Source of the DNA: JAJYVT01 sp035534455
GTDB lineage: Bacteria; Actinomycetota; Acidimicrobiia; Acidimicrobiales; RAAP-2
Direction: 5' to 3'
DNA: 59,701 bases
Assembly (NCBI GenBank): GCA_035534455.1
Contig: DATLRV010000040.1
Coordinates: 1-59,701 of the forward strand
The notes beneath the pieces are model-generated. The model did not search any database. It worked only from the letters and a program-made list of their open reading frames with translations, and was not told the DNA's origin. Made by a program: the position numbers and the translations under genes. Shown piece by piece: positions 16,227-24,968 of the stretch. Each line of letters begins with the position of its first letter. Position 1 is the first letter of the stretch.

Positions 16227-17156
16227 GTGGACCATGCGCTGCGGCTCTCCGTCGAGCTGCCCCCGGTCCCGGCGTCCGGCCCGGTGCCCCTCGAACGGTG
16301 GTGGGAGGCGGGGGCCGCCGCGCTGGCCGCCGGCGCGGACGTGATCTGGTTCACCGGCGGTTCCCAGGATGGCGACCCGGCAGCCCCGTCGGCGGCGTGG
16401 TGCGACGCATGCACGATCGCCGCGTCGTCGATGTCGGACCCGCGGCTCGAGGGCGCGGTCCTGGGTGTGGTGTCGGTTCTCCCGCTCGACCGTCACCCGG
16501 CCGTCCTGGCCCGGGACGTCACCACCCTCGACGTCCTCTCGAACGGCCGTGCGGCGACGCTGCTGCGGTGGGACGACGGGGGCGCCTCGGGACGCGGCGA
16601 TCCCGCCGGCCTGCCCGGCGTCCGTGCGGCGACGGACTACCTGGGCGAGGCCGTCGCCGTCTGCAGGGCCGTCCTCTGCGACGACGACCCTGTCTTCGAG
16701 GGACGGTTCCTGCACGTCGCCGGAGCGGTGAACCGCCCGCCGCCGTCGCGTCCGAGCGGACCGCCCCTGTTCGTCGAGGTCCCGTCGGGCGCCGCGTCGG
16801 TGCTCGCGGAAGACCCGGCCGCGTCGCTCCTCCTTCGACAGTCGGTGGCCGCTGGGGCCACGATCGTCTGCGACGACGAACCGGGCGAGGTCGCCGAGTG
16901 GCGCGCCATCCTCGAGACGGCGGCCCGCGAGTCGTGGACGGGCCGGGATGCGGACCGCACCGAGGTCGTGTGCCGGGCCACGGTCCCGCCCGTCGCCGAT
17001 CCCTCGGCCTCCAGGGTGCACGCTCGGGCACGTGCCGTGGCAGCGCACGCGGCAGGGGCCGGGGGTGTGGTCGTGCCGCTGCCGGCGATCGGCCGCGCCG
17101 ACGACACCGGTGTCGCCGGCGATCTCGCCGGCTGGTTCGAGCCCTGGCGTGGCTGA
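16227..17156 (+). CDS. Luciferase-like (LLM class) monooxygenase family protein
   Basis: A 309-residue TIM-barrel protein of the bacterial luciferase-like family. Typical parts are WWEAGAAALAAGADVIWFTG, PLDRHPAVLARDVTTLDVLSNGRA and YLGEAVAVCRAVL. The family uses FMN or F420. The sequence is divergent: the usual barrel end after FEGRFLHVAGA is poorly conserved, so substrate and even activity are uncertain. Start GTG 16227. It stands alone between dprA and fumC. Confidence 0.75.
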   Translation: MDHALRLSVELPPVPASGPVPLERWWEAGAAALAAGADVIWFTGGSQDGDPAAPSAAWCDACTIAASSMSDPRLEGAVLGVVSVLPLDRHPAVLARDVTTLDVLSNGRAATLLRWDDGGASGRGDPAGLPGVRAATDYLGEAVAVCRAVLCDDDPVFEGRFLHVAGAVNRPPPSRPSGPPLFVEVPSGAASVLAEDPAASLLLRQSVAAGATIVCDDEPGEVAEWRAILETAARESWTGRDADRTEVVCRATVPPVADPSASRVHARARAVAAHAAGAGGVVVPLPAIGRADDTGVAGDLAGWFEPWRG

Positions 17157-17290
17157 CCTGAGCGCCCGCGGGTCCCCCCCCGTCCCCCCGTCCCGCCCGT
17201 GGCGGCGCGGGCGATCCGCCAGCCGGTGAGCAGCGGCAGAATGGGACGGGCGCCGGGGCCACCGACGCGGTGGGCGGCGAAGGAGGAGCT

Positions 17291-18715
17291 GTGAGCGACA
17301 CCCGGAGCGACACCCGGAGCGAGACCCGGAGCGACACCCGGATCGAGACCGACAGCATGGGGGAGATCGAGGTGCCCGCCGATCGCTACTGGGGCGCCCA
17401 GACCCAGCGGTCGCTCCACCACTTCGCCATCGGGCGCGACGTGATGCCCCGTCCGCTGATCCGGGCGATCGGCATCCTGAAGGAGGCGGCCGCCCTCGTC
17501 AACGCGGATCTCGGGAAGCTCGATGCCCATCGGGCGGAGCTCATCGCGACCGCGGCGCGCGAGGTCCGTGACGGCAAGCTCGACGAGCATTTCCCGCTGC
17601 GCATCTGGCAGACCGGGAGCGGCACCCAGACGAACATGAACGCCAACGAGGTCATCGCCAACCGCGCGATCGAGCTCGACGGGGGAGCGGTCGGCTCGAA
17701 GCACCCCGTCCACCCGAACGACCACGTGAACATGTCGCAGTCGTCCAACGACACGTTCCCGACGGCGATGCACATCGCCGTCGCCGAGGAGCTCGTGCAC
17801 CACCTGGTGCCCGCGGTGCGCGCGCTGCGCGACGCGCTCGACGAGAAGGCGAACGCCTTCGCCGGCATCACCAAGATCGGGCGTACCCACCTCATGGACG
17901 CGGTCCCGCTCACGCTCGGCCAGGAGTTCTCCGGCTACGTCGCCCAGCTCGACGCCGATCTCGTGCGCATCGACCAGTCGCTCCCCGGCCTCTACGAGCT
18001 GGCCGCGGGGGGCACGGCGGTCGGCACCGGGCTGAACACCCACCCCGAGTTCGGCGCCCGCGTCGCCGCCGAGATCGCCGAGCTGAGCGGCCTGCCGTTC
18101 GTCTCGGCACCCAACAAGTTTGCCGCGCTCGCCGCCCACGACGCGCTGGTGTGGGCGTCCAGCGCCCTCCGGGTGCTCGCCGGGTCGCTCAACAAGATCG
18201 CCGACGACCTTCGCTGGCTGGGGTCGGGACCGCGCAGCGGCCTCGGCGAGCTCGTGCTGCCCGCCAACGAGCCGGGATCGTCGATCATGCCGGGGAAGGT
18301 GAACCCGACGCAGTCCGAGGCGATGATCATGGTCTCCATCCAGGTGATCGGGAACGACACCGCGGTCGGGATCGCCGGAGCTCGTGGCAACTTCGAGCTG
18401 AACGTGAACAAGCCGCTGATCGCGCACAACGTGCTCCACTCGATCGAGCTGCTCGTGGGGGCGTGCACGTCGTTCCGCACGTTCGCCGTCGAGGGACTAG
18501 AGCCGGACCGGGCGCAGATCGCCCGCCACCTCGAGCGCTCCCTCATGCTGGTCACGGCCCTCAATCCGGTCATCGGCTACGACAAGGCCGCCGACGTCGC
18601 CAAGAAGGCGCACAAGGAGGGCATCTCGCTGCGTGACGCCGCCGTCGAGCTCGGCTACCTTACGAAAGGGCAGTTCGACGAGGCCGTGCGGCCCGAGGAG
18701 ATGACTCATCCATGA
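17291..18715 (+). CDS. fumC: Class II fumarate hydratase
   Basis: Interconverts fumarate and malate in the TCA cycle. The class II signature GSSIMPGKVNPTQSEAMIM is present, along with the substrate-binding segments SGTQTNMNANEVIANRA and MSQSSNDTFPTAMH and a KIGRTHLMDAVPLTLGQE loop. GTG 17291 sits after AGGAGGAG and gives 474 residues. The first 17 residues are SDTR/SETR repeats from a 12-base tandem repeat, before the normal start of homology at MGEIEVPADRYWGAQTQRS. The stop overlaps the pterin dehydratase ATG by four bases. Confidence 0.96.
   Translation: MSDTRSDTRSETRSDTRIETDSMGEIEVPADRYWGAQTQRSLHHFAIGRDVMPRPLIRAIGILKEAAALVNADLGKLDAHRAELIATAAREVRDGKLDEHFPLRIWQTGSGTQTNMNANEVIANRAIELDGGAVGSKHPVHPNDHVNMSQSSNDTFPTAMHIAVAEELVHHLVPAVRALRDALDEKANAFAGITKIGRTHLMDAVPLTLGQEFSGYVAQLDADLVRIDQSLPGLYELAAGGTAVGTGLNTHPEFGARVAAEIAELSGLPFVSAPNKFAALAAHDALVWASSALRVLAGSLNKIADDLRWLGSGPRSGLGELVLPANEPGSSIMPGKVNPTQSEAMIMVSIQVIGNDTAVGIAGARGNFELNVNKPLIAHNVLHSIELLVGACTSFRTFAVEGLEPDRAQIARHLERSLMLVTALNPVIGYDKAADVAKKAHKEGISLRDAAVELGYLTKGQFDEAVRPEEMTHP
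17294..17341 (+). repeat. 12-bp tandem repeat (4 units) in the fumC N-terminus
   Basis: Four copies of AGCGACACCCGG (third copy with GAG for GAC) encode SDTR-SDTR-SETR-SDTR directly after the fumC start codon, ahead of the conserved domain. Confidence 0.9.
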
Positions 18716-19008
18716 GCGAGGTGCTGGGCGGCGCCGAGGTCGACGCCGCGCTCGAGCGCGGTCACCTCGCCTGGCGGCGGGAGGACGACGCGATCGTGAG
18801 GGTCGTCGACTGCGGCGACTTCGCGGGCGCGCTCGCGTTCGTCAACCGCGTCGGTGCACTGGCGGAGGAGGCGGACCACCACCCCGACGTGGACATCCGC
18901 TGGCGGACGGTGACGTTGCACCTCTCCACCCACTCGGCCGGCGGCGTCACCCGACGAGACCTCGAGCTCGCGGCACGCATCGACGCGTTGGACGGCGCCG
19001 AGGGCTGA
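18712..19008 (+). CDS. phhB: 4a-hydroxytetrahydrobiopterin dehydratase
   Basis: Pterin-4a-carbinolamine dehydratase, which regenerates tetrahydropterin cofactor and is also found fused or linked to other roles such as molybdopterin-related enzymes. The active-site pattern EADHHPDVDIRWRTVTLHLSTH is present (residues about 60-81). 98 residues is the family length. ATG 18712 overlaps the fumC stop (ATGA), so the gene is co-translated with fumC; the metabolic reason is not obvious. Confidence 0.92.
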   Translation: MSEVLGGAEVDAALERGHLAWRREDDAIVRVVDCGDFAGALAFVNRVGALAEEADHHPDVDIRWRTVTLHLSTHSAGGVTRRDLELAARIDALDGAEG

Positions 19009-19024
19009 GCCGAAAGGCGGCTCA
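19006..19024. terminator. Bidirectional hairpin between convergent genes
   Basis: Perfect 7-bp stem TGAGCCG / CGGCTCA with an AAAGG loop, starting in the phhB stop codon and ending 14 bases from the stop of the convergent phosphatase gene. There is no U-tract, as is common in high-GC actinobacteria. Confidence 0.6.
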
Positions 19025-19038
19025 CTTCCGGTCGACGC

Positions 19039-19797
19039 CTACTCGAGCAGCCAGTCGCGCAGCTCGGCGACGACATCGGGCTGCGTGCCGTGGGCCCCGA
19101 CGTAGCCTTCGACCGAGCCGAACTCGTCGCGCAGACCGTCGAGGAGCGAACGGATGTTGGCGGGTGTCGCCGAGAACATCGTGGCGGCGACGGTCCGGAT
19201 CTCCTCTTCGTGGTCGGGGACGCGTGCGAGAAGGTTGCGCAGAAGTCCCTCCATGGCCTTGGCGCTCAGGGCGTAGTCCTCGGAGATCGTCTCGTCGTCG
19301 ACGCCGAGCAGGGCCAGCAGGACGGCGACGAGGACGCCGGTGCGGTCCTTGCCCGCGGCGCAGTGGACGATCACCGGATGCGACTCGGGCCTCGAGACGA
19401 TGCCGAGCGCGCGGGCGACCTGGTCGCCTGACCGCCGGGCGATGTCGAGGTAGTGACCGGCGAACACCTCGGGTCCGCCGCGGAACTCCTCGAAGGGCGG
19501 AAGGTCGGCGAGGAGCGGGAGGTGGTGGAAGCCGACGGGGATCTCGTCGACGGGGAACCGCTCGTGCTCCACTTCGGCGCGCGAGCGGAGGTCGATGACC
19601 GTGGCGATGCCCAGCGTGCGCACGACCGCACGGTCGGGGCGGCTGAGGCGGGAAAGGTCGTCGGCACGGAAGAGGGAGCGCCACCGGATCGTGCGACCGT
19701 CCGCGACGCGGTAGCCGCCGAGGTCGCGGAAGTTGACCGCGCCCTCGAGTGCGATGTGCCGGTCGAAGGGCGCGTCGCTCGCCGTGGTTCCCGACAT
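19039..19797 (-). CDS. Tyrosine/serine protein phosphatase (Y_phosphatase3 type)
   Basis: A 252-residue protein-tyrosine-phosphatase-like enzyme of the MptpB/IphP family. The P-loop CX5R is HCAAGKDRTG, the AGKDRTG form typical of these dual-specificity or lipid phosphatases. The N-terminal signature GAVNFRDLGGYRVADGRTIRWRSLFRADDL and the segment VIDLRSRAEVEHE also match. It is cytoplasmic, with no signal peptide. Convergent with phhB across a hairpin; the pspAB gene lies 20 bases upstream on the same strand, so it could be the last gene of the stress operon. Confidence 0.9.
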   Translation of the reverse strand: MSGTTASDAPFDRHIALEGAVNFRDLGGYRVADGRTIRWRSLFRADDLSRLSRPDRAVVRTLGIATVIDLRSRAEVEHERFPVDEIPVGFHHLPLLADLPPFEEFRGGPEVFAGHYLDIARRSGDQVARALGIVSRPESHPVIVHCAAGKDRTGVLVAVLLALLGVDDETISEDYALSAKAMEGLLRNLLARVPDHEEEIRTVAATMFSATPANIRSLLDGLRDEFGSVEGYVGAHGTQPDVVAELRDWLLE

Positions 19798-19816
19798 CGG
19801 CGTGCGGTGCGCCCCC

Positions 19817-20497
19817 TCAGCGGACGGGGAGGTCCCACAGGGGGAACCACCGCGAGAGGTCGGTTTCGACCGGCAGGTCCGAGCCCAGGAGCGAGCGCAC
19901 GCGAAGCTCGAGCTCGTTGTCGCGGTGCTCTTTGCCGTCCGGGGCGAACGGATAGAAGGTCCCTCGCTTGAAGAGGTAGACCAGAAAGAAGGGCTTGGCG
20001 CTCGAGTCCGCGTCCGGCCCCGGGACGACGCCGAAGACCGAGCACAGAAGCTGTGGCCCCCAGCCGTTCTCGGCGAGCAGCGAGTTCACGAGGTGCACGC
20101 GGTTCACGAGGTCCTCGACGTCGCCGTCGTCCAGGAGCAGCCACCGGTAGCCGAAGGCGTCCTCGGCCTGGGTGAGGAGCCCCGCCTTCGCGCCGGTCGG
20201 CGCAGCGGCGGGGAGCATGGCGCCGGCGTCGTGCGCCGGGGTCGCCGCGACGCCTTCGGCGGTCGCCTGCCCCTCGGCAGCCGGGTCGTCGGGGATGTCG
20301 AGGAGCTCGGAGATCTGGCGCTGGACGTCTGCGGCGGACTGCCCGGCCGGTGGCATCCAGCAGACGCCCGCGCGCCCCGAAAGGACGAGGCCAGCGGAGG
20401 TCTGGAGCGTCACCGCCGCCGAGGGCAGCCCGAAGAGCGCATCGAGGTTGGGTCGCACCGGCTTGGTGCGGCCGAGCAGCGAGTCGAGAAGGCCCAC
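19817..20497 (-). CDS. PspA-associated protein PspAB
   Basis: A 226-residue cytoplasmic protein of the actinobacterial PspAB family. Features are GLLDSLLGRTKPVRPNLDALFGLPSA at the N-terminus, a variable Ala-rich linker (residues about 70-105), and the C-terminal FGYRWLLLDDGDVEDLVNRVH ... YLFKRGTFYPFAP ... RDNELELRVRSLL. Family members accompany PspA and HtpX in membrane-stress operons. Located 57 bases after htpX on the same strand, completing pspA-htpX-pspAB. Biochemical role unknown. Confidence 0.85.
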   Translation of the reverse strand: MGLLDSLLGRTKPVRPNLDALFGLPSAAVTLQTSAGLVLSGRAGVCWMPPAGQSAADVQRQISELLDIPDDPAAEGQATAEGVAATPAHDAGAMLPAAAPTGAKAGLLTQAEDAFGYRWLLLDDGDVEDLVNRVHLVNSLLAENGWGPQLLCSVFGVVPGPDADSSAKPFFLVYLFKRGTFYPFAPDGKEHRDNELELRVRSLLGSDLPVETDLSRWFPLWDLPVR

Positions 20498-20554
20498 GGC
20501 GCGCGCGTCAGCGTCCTGCGCGCCGTGCGGCGTCCCGACTGACGGCGCGCACGG

Positions 20555-21517
20555 TCAGTGGGGCTGGCCCAGCTGGGCCTCCAGCTGCGAGAGCTGGTCG
20601 AGGCGGCGCTCGAGCGAGGGGTGGGTCGAGAAGAGGGCGCTCAGCGTGAACCCGCTGCCCTGTCCGGGCTGCTGCCCCGGCCCTGGGCGGTGCGTCATCG
20701 CGGGCGTGAAGAAGAAGGCGTTGAACGCCTCCGCACGGCGCAGGTCCCGCGTCGGGATGCGCGCCATCTCGCCGGACACCTTCACGAGCGCCGCCGCGAG
20801 CAGCGACGGCCTGCCGATCAGCAGCGCCCCGGACCGGTCCGCAGCGAGCTCGCGGTAGCGAGACAGGGCCATCGTGAGCAGGTAGCTGATCGCGTAGACG
20901 ACGATCGAGACCAGCATCACGGCCATTTCCATCAGCACGAGCTGGCCGCCGGACTGTGTGCGCCCGCCGCGCCCGCCACCGCCGAACATCGTCGCGTAGA
21001 GCATCACGCGGGTCATGAGCCCCGCGAGGACCCCGAGCGAGCTGGCGATCGTCATGATCGCGACGTCCCGGTGCGCCACGTGCGACAGCTCGTGGGCGAG
21101 GACCGCCTCGAGCTCGGGCTCGTCGAGGCGGCGCATCAGCCCGGTCGTGGCGCACACGACCGCCGCCTTCGGGCTGCGACCCGTCGCGAAGGCGTTCGGC
21201 ATGTCGGTGTCGGCGATCGCCACTCTCGGCTTGGGCATGTCCGCCAGGGCGCAGAGCCGGTCGACCGCACCGTGGAGCTGCGGCGCCTGCTCGGCGGTGA
21301 CGATCTTGCCGTGCATGCCCCACAGGGCGATCTTGTCGGAGAACCAGTACTGCGCGAAGAGGAGGCCGAAGATGATGACGAAGAGGAGGACGAAGTTGTG
21401 GAGGAAGGCCCAGATGATCCCGCCGAATGCGGCGTAGAGGATCACGAGGAACAGCCCCGTGAGGAACATGCGGGTCGTGAGGCCCCGGTCTGCGGGGATC
21501 CTCCCTGCGGTGGTCAT
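20555..21517 (-). CDS. htpX: Membrane zinc metalloprotease HtpX (M48)
   Basis: Integral-membrane protease that degrades misfolded membrane proteins under stress. The zinc motif is HELSH (residues 142-146) and the third ligand lies in SRYRELAADRSGA. Four hydrophobic segments are visible: two at residues 17-58 and two after the HExxH region. 320 residues. ATG 21517 overlaps the pspA stop by four bases (ATGA), so the two are translationally coupled. The stretch GGGGRGGRTQSGGQ between helices is a flexible loop common in actinobacterial HtpX. Confidence 0.95.
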   Translation of the reverse strand: MTTAGRIPADRGLTTRMFLTGLFLVILYAAFGGIIWAFLHNFVLLFVIIFGLLFAQYWFSDKIALWGMHGKIVTAEQAPQLHGAVDRLCALADMPKPRVAIADTDMPNAFATGRSPKAAVVCATTGLMRRLDEPELEAVLAHELSHVAHRDVAIMTIASSLGVLAGLMTRVMLYATMFGGGGRGGRTQSGGQLVLMEMAVMLVSIVVYAISYLLTMALSRYRELAADRSGALLIGRPSLLAAALVKVSGEMARIPTRDLRRAEAFNAFFFTPAMTHRPGPGQQPGQGSGFTLSALFSTHPSLERRLDQLSQLEAQLGQPH

Positions 21518-22407
21518 TGCTCGGTTCCTCCAGTGGCCACATCGTCCGAAGTGGCCGGTCCTGCTGTGGTCGTGTCGGTGGACGCCCCGATTGTCGCCGC
21601 TCCAGCGCCGGTTGCGGTGTCACCCACGACCCCGTCTCCCGCGGCGCCCGCCGGTGTGGCTCCGTCCTCCTGACCGTTGGCGGCCGAGAGGGCGCCGGCA
21701 GGCTCGCCCGCGGCGAGCTGGGCCTTCAGGGCGGCCAGCTCGCGGTCGACCTGGGTCCCCGCCTGCGCCTTGTCGAGCTCCCGCTGGATGTCTGTCACCG
21801 GGGTGGTCAGGTCCGTGAGCGCTCCCGACGCGAGCAGCTCGTCCATCGCCCCGGCCCGGGCCTGCATGGAGGCGATCTTGTCCTGGGCCCGCTGCATCGT
21901 GGCCCCCGCGTCGCCCATGGACGTCGAGATGCCGCTCACCGCTTCGCCGATCTTGGTCTGGGCCTCCGCCGCGGTGTAGCTGGCCTTCAGCGTCTCCTTC
22001 TTCGTGCGGAACTGCTCGATCTGGCCCTGGAGCCGTTGGGAGGTCGCGATGAGGCTCTCCTCTTGCTGTGCGACCTGCTCGTGCTGGGCCTTCAGGTCGG
22101 TGAGCTGCTCGCCGATCGCGGCGCGGCGCGAGAGAGCCTCGCGCGCGAGGTCCTCGTTGCCGATGCTGAGGGCCGACTTGGCCTGGTCCTGGAGCTTGTC
22201 GGCCTGCTTCTGCAGCTGGGTGGCCTGCAGCTCGATCCGCTTGCGTGCGGTTGCGACGTCCGCCACGCTCCGGCGCACCTTCTGGAGGCTGTCGAGCTGC
22301 TTCTCGTAGGAGAGGTCGAGGGTCTCTCGGGGGTCCTCCGCCCGGTCGAGCACCTTGTTTGCCTTCGCCTGGAAGATGTTCTTCGTCCGCTGCCACACGC
22401 CTGGCAC
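21514..22407 (-). CDS. pspA: Phage-shock protein A (PspA/IM30)
   Basis: Peripheral membrane protein of the ESCRT-III/PspA superfamily that stabilises damaged membranes. GTG 22407 follows AGGAGGG and gives 297 residues beginning VPGVWQRTKNIFQAKANKVLD, the expected amphipathic N-terminal helix. Residues about 25-225 are almost entirely coiled coil. The Ala/Gly/Thr-rich C-terminal tail (after about residue 235) is an actinobacterial addition and contains low-complexity repeats. First gene of pspA-htpX-pspAB, and divergent from mca. Confidence 0.92.
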   Translation of the reverse strand: MPGVWQRTKNIFQAKANKVLDRAEDPRETLDLSYEKQLDSLQKVRRSVADVATARKRIELQATQLQKQADKLQDQAKSALSIGNEDLAREALSRRAAIGEQLTDLKAQHEQVAQQEESLIATSQRLQGQIEQFRTKKETLKASYTAAEAQTKIGEAVSGISTSMGDAGATMQRAQDKIASMQARAGAMDELLASGALTDLTTPVTDIQRELDKAQAGTQVDRELAALKAQLAAGEPAGALSAANGQEDGATPAGAAGDGVVGDTATGAGAATIGASTDTTTAGPATSDDVATGGTEQ

Positions 22408-22573
22408 GCTTCTGCCCTCCTGTGGGCCGCTCGCCGGCGGCCGCCGGCGCACGTTCCGAGCATAAGGCCCAGACGCCGGCGGCGGGGTACGGCGCGCCGA
22501 GCGGTCCTGCCCCGCGCGCGGCCCGGGTGATCGCCTGTTGCGCACGGCCCCGCCCCCGGTAGCCTCACGGACC

Positions 22574-23491
22574 GTGCCCGAGCGCCGTTGCCTCCTGACC
22601 GTGCACGCCCACCCCGACGACGAGGCGTCGAAGGGTGCGGGCACGGTCGCTCGCTACCACGCAGCGGGCACGCACACCGTCCTCGTGACGTGCACCGGCG
22701 GGGAAGAGGGCGACATCCTCAACCCGGCGATGGACACGCCCGAGGTGCGCGAGCGCCTGGCGGAGATCCGGCTCGAGGAGCTCGAGGCCTCGGCGAAGAT
22801 CATCGGCTACGACGAGGTGGTGCTGCTCGGCTACCGCGACTCGGGGATGCCCGGCACCGAGGCCAATGCCCGGCCCGACGCATTCGCCAACGCCCCCCTC
22901 GACGAGGCGGTCGGGCGGCTCGTCGCCGTGGTGCGCCGTGAGAAGCCGCAGGTCATGGTGACGTATCCCGAGGCCCAGCACGAATACCCGCATCCGGACC
23001 ATCTGCGGGTCCACGAGATCTCGATGGCGGCCTTCGATGCGGCCGGCGACCCGGCCCGCTACCCCGACGCGGGGCTGGCGTGGGCACCCTCCAAGCTCTA
23101 CTACTCGACGTGGCCGCGGCGCCGCTCGAAGGAGATGCACGAGAAGTTCCTCGAGCTCGGGCTCGAGTCGCCCTTCGACGAGCAGCGGCTGGCCCGCATG
23201 ACGCGCGAGGAGCCGGTCACGACCTCGATCGACCTCACCGGGTTCACCGACGTGCGCAGCGACGCGCTGCGGGCGCACGCCACCCAGGTGGACCCCACGT
23301 CGCCCTTCTGGTTCGGGCTCCCCCCCGAGGTGCTCCGCACGATCTACCCGTTCGACGACTACTTCCTGGCCCGGAGCCGCGTCAGCCCGGCAGGCGTCAT
23401 CGCGTTCGACGACGCCGACGCCGACGCCGCCGACGCCGCGGGGGCGTCGGACGCGGTCAGGGAAGACGATCTGTTCTCCGGCGTCAGCTGA
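22574..23491 (+). CDS. mca: Mycothiol S-conjugate amidase
   Basis: Zinc hydrolase of the LmbE/PIG-L family that cleaves mycothiol S-conjugates of toxins or drugs, releasing a mercapturate for export. The zinc motif AHPDDE is at residues 12-17, the third ligand lies in YPHPDHLRVHE, and the Mca-type segments CTGGEEGDILNPAMD and SKLYYSTWPRR separate it from MshB. GTG 22574 gives 305 residues. The C-terminal DDADADAADAAGASDA run is low complexity. It implies that the organism makes mycothiol. Confidence 0.93.
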   Translation: MPERRCLLTVHAHPDDEASKGAGTVARYHAAGTHTVLVTCTGGEEGDILNPAMDTPEVRERLAEIRLEELEASAKIIGYDEVVLLGYRDSGMPGTEANARPDAFANAPLDEAVGRLVAVVRREKPQVMVTYPEAQHEYPHPDHLRVHEISMAAFDAAGDPARYPDAGLAWAPSKLYYSTWPRRRSKEMHEKFLELGLESPFDEQRLARMTREEPVTTSIDLTGFTDVRSDALRAHATQVDPTSPFWFGLPPEVLRTIYPFDDYFLARSRVSPAGVIAFDDADADAADAAGASDAVREDDLFSGVS

Positions 23492-23492
23492 C

Positions 23493-23513
23493 CGGCGTCG
23501 TCCGCCGACGCCG
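23493..23513. terminator. Bidirectional hairpin between mca and the deacetylase gene
   Basis: Perfect 8-bp stem CGGCGTCG / CGACGCCG with a five-base loop TCCGC. It starts two bases after the mca stop and ends five bases before the stop of the convergent ChbG-like gene. No U-tract. Confidence 0.6.
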
Positions 23514-23518
23514 CCTGC

Positions 23519-24355
23519 CTAGCCTGCGCGCACGAGGTCGCGCAGCGCGCGGTAGCCGACCAGCGTGACCCCGGCGACCTCGAGGGCCTCGGCCAGGGCC
23601 CCGTCGCCGCAGACGAGCCGGTGGTCGTCCACGCGTGCCTCCCAATCGGCGGCCAGCGCGCGGAGCTCGGGGGTGTCGACGGCGGGATGGAGCCGCAGCT
23701 CGGTGATGCCTGGCTCCAGCGCCGCGAGGCGCGCCGCGATGGAGTCGGGCGCACCGAGTCGGCGCGCCGGGAGCACGCGGTCGACGAACACGACCCCCGC
23801 GTCCTCCGCCACGTCGCGGGCCGGGAAGCCGAGCCGGTCCGGACGGCGCCCGTCGGCGATGCGGACGGGCAACCCGAAGTCGACGGCGAGCTCGAGGTAG
23901 ACGTCGAAGAACTCGGGGCGCAAGAGCAACGTGCTCATGTGCGCGTCGAGGTGGCTGACGTCGAATCCCCACAGGATGGCGCGCTCGACCTGGGCGCGGC
24001 ACTCGCGGCGCACCTCGTCGACGTCCGCGTGGTCCCAGAAGTCTTCGATCGTCCGCGGGAACCCGCCGTCACCGTCGAGGAGCGACGGCGCGTGGGTGAT
24101 CGGTCCCCATCGGTAGCGCTCCCACTCCGCGTTGACCGTGAGGTGTACCCCGACGTCCTCGCCCCGGTACCGGGCGGCGGCGTCGCGTGCCCAAGGGCAG
24201 GGCATCATGAGCGTCGCGCTCGTCACGGTGCCGGCGCGCAGGCACTCGTAGACGCCGACATTCGCCGCATGGCACAGCCCGAGGTCGTCCGCGTTCACGA
24301 TCACGAGTCGCGCGTCCGGTGGGTACCCGAGCCGCTCCACCAGCGGCGCGCTCAC
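23519..24355 (-). CDS. ChbG/YdjC-family carbohydrate deacetylase
   Basis: Zinc-dependent deacetylase of the YdjC family, which removes acetyl groups from oligosaccharides such as chitobiose. The family start is clear: LVIVNADDLGLCHAANVGVYEC, with Asp-Asp metal ligands, then VGVHLTVNAEWERYRWG and SHLDAHMSTLLL. GTG 24355 gives 278 residues. Upstream the frame runs on through a tandem repeat that encodes Arg/Gly-rich junk, so a longer start is unlikely. Follows purE on the same strand after a 67-base repetitive gap. Confidence 0.85.
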   Translation of the reverse strand: MSAPLVERLGYPPDARLVIVNADDLGLCHAANVGVYECLRAGTVTSATLMMPCPWARDAAARYRGEDVGVHLTVNAEWERYRWGPITHAPSLLDGDGGFPRTIEDFWDHADVDEVRRECRAQVERAILWGFDVSHLDAHMSTLLLRPEFFDVYLELAVDFGLPVRIADGRRPDRLGFPARDVAEDAGVVFVDRVLPARRLGAPDSIAARLAALEPGITELRLHPAVDTPELRALAADWEARVDDHRLVCGDGALAEALEVAGVTLVGYRALRDLVRAG

Positions 24356-24360
24356 CGCGT

Positions 24361-24420
24361 CACCCCGCGACCCCGCGACCCGGCGACCCCGGCACCCCGC
24401 GACCCGGCGACCCCGGCGCC
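24361..24420. repeat. 24-bp tandem repeat between purE and the deacetylase
   Basis: Two perfect copies of a 24-base unit beginning ACCCCGCGACCCGG (24370-24393 and 24394-24417), preceded by a partial copy. It fills the intergenic gap. Too short and too few units for a CRISPR, and there are no spacers. Confidence 0.85.
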
Positions 24421-24422
24421 CG

Positions 24423-24968
24423 TCACGTCCCGCCACCGTCGCCGAGGATGCCGGCGTCCTGCGCACGTGCGGCGTCCCCGAGTCCGGAACGGTGTGCGTC
24501 GAGTGCGTCAGCCAGCGCCGTGTCCGACGTCGCGAGGATGCGCAGTGCGAGGAGCGCCGCGTTCTCCGCGCCGTTCACCGCGACCGTCGCGACCGGGACC
24601 CCTCGGGGCATCTGGACGATCGAGAGCAACGAGTCGAGCCCGTCGAGGTGGTGGAGCGCCACGGGGACCCCGACGACGGGAAGCCTCGTCACCGCGGCGA
24701 GCATGCCCGGGAGGTGTGCGGCGCCTCCGGCGCCCGCGACGATGACCCTGATCCCGCGCGACGAGGCCTCGTGACCGAAGGCGAGCATGTCGTCGGGGGT
24801 TCGGTGGGCGGAGAGCACCCGCACCTCGCGCGGGACGCCGAAGCGGTCGAGCACCTCGACCGCCGCGCGCAGGACCGTGAGGTCCGAGGAGCTGCCCATG
24901 ACGACGGCCACGAGCGCGGCCCCGGACGCCCCCGGTCCGAGGGCCGCGACGGGGGCCGTCACGCTCAC
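24423..24968 (-). CDS. purE: N5-carboxyaminoimidazole ribonucleotide mutase PurE
   Basis: Class I PurE converts N5-CAIR to CAIR in purine synthesis. Conserved motifs: VVMGSSSDL (22-30), the catalytic SAHRTPDDM around His55, and GAGGAAHLPGMLAA. 181 residues, with about 18 extra N-terminal residues and a Gly-rich tail. ATG... the start at 24968 overlaps the purK stop by four bases, so it is translated behind purK, its partner enzyme in the two-step bacterial route. Confidence 0.95.
   Translation of the reverse strand: MSVTAPVAALGPGASGAALVAVVMGSSSDLTVLRAAVEVLDRFGVPREVRVLSAHRTPDDMLAFGHEASSRGIRVIVAGAGGAAHLPGMLAAVTRLPVVGVPVALHHLDGLDSLLSIVQMPRGVPVATVAVNGAENAALLALRILATSDTALADALDAHRSGLGDAARAQDAGILGDGGGT

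Noticed and set aside
24361..24420. Repeat array resembling a CRISPR
   Set aside because: Units are directly adjacent with no spacers, and no cas genes are nearby. The RecB-like gene at 28.7 kb is the stand-alone type.
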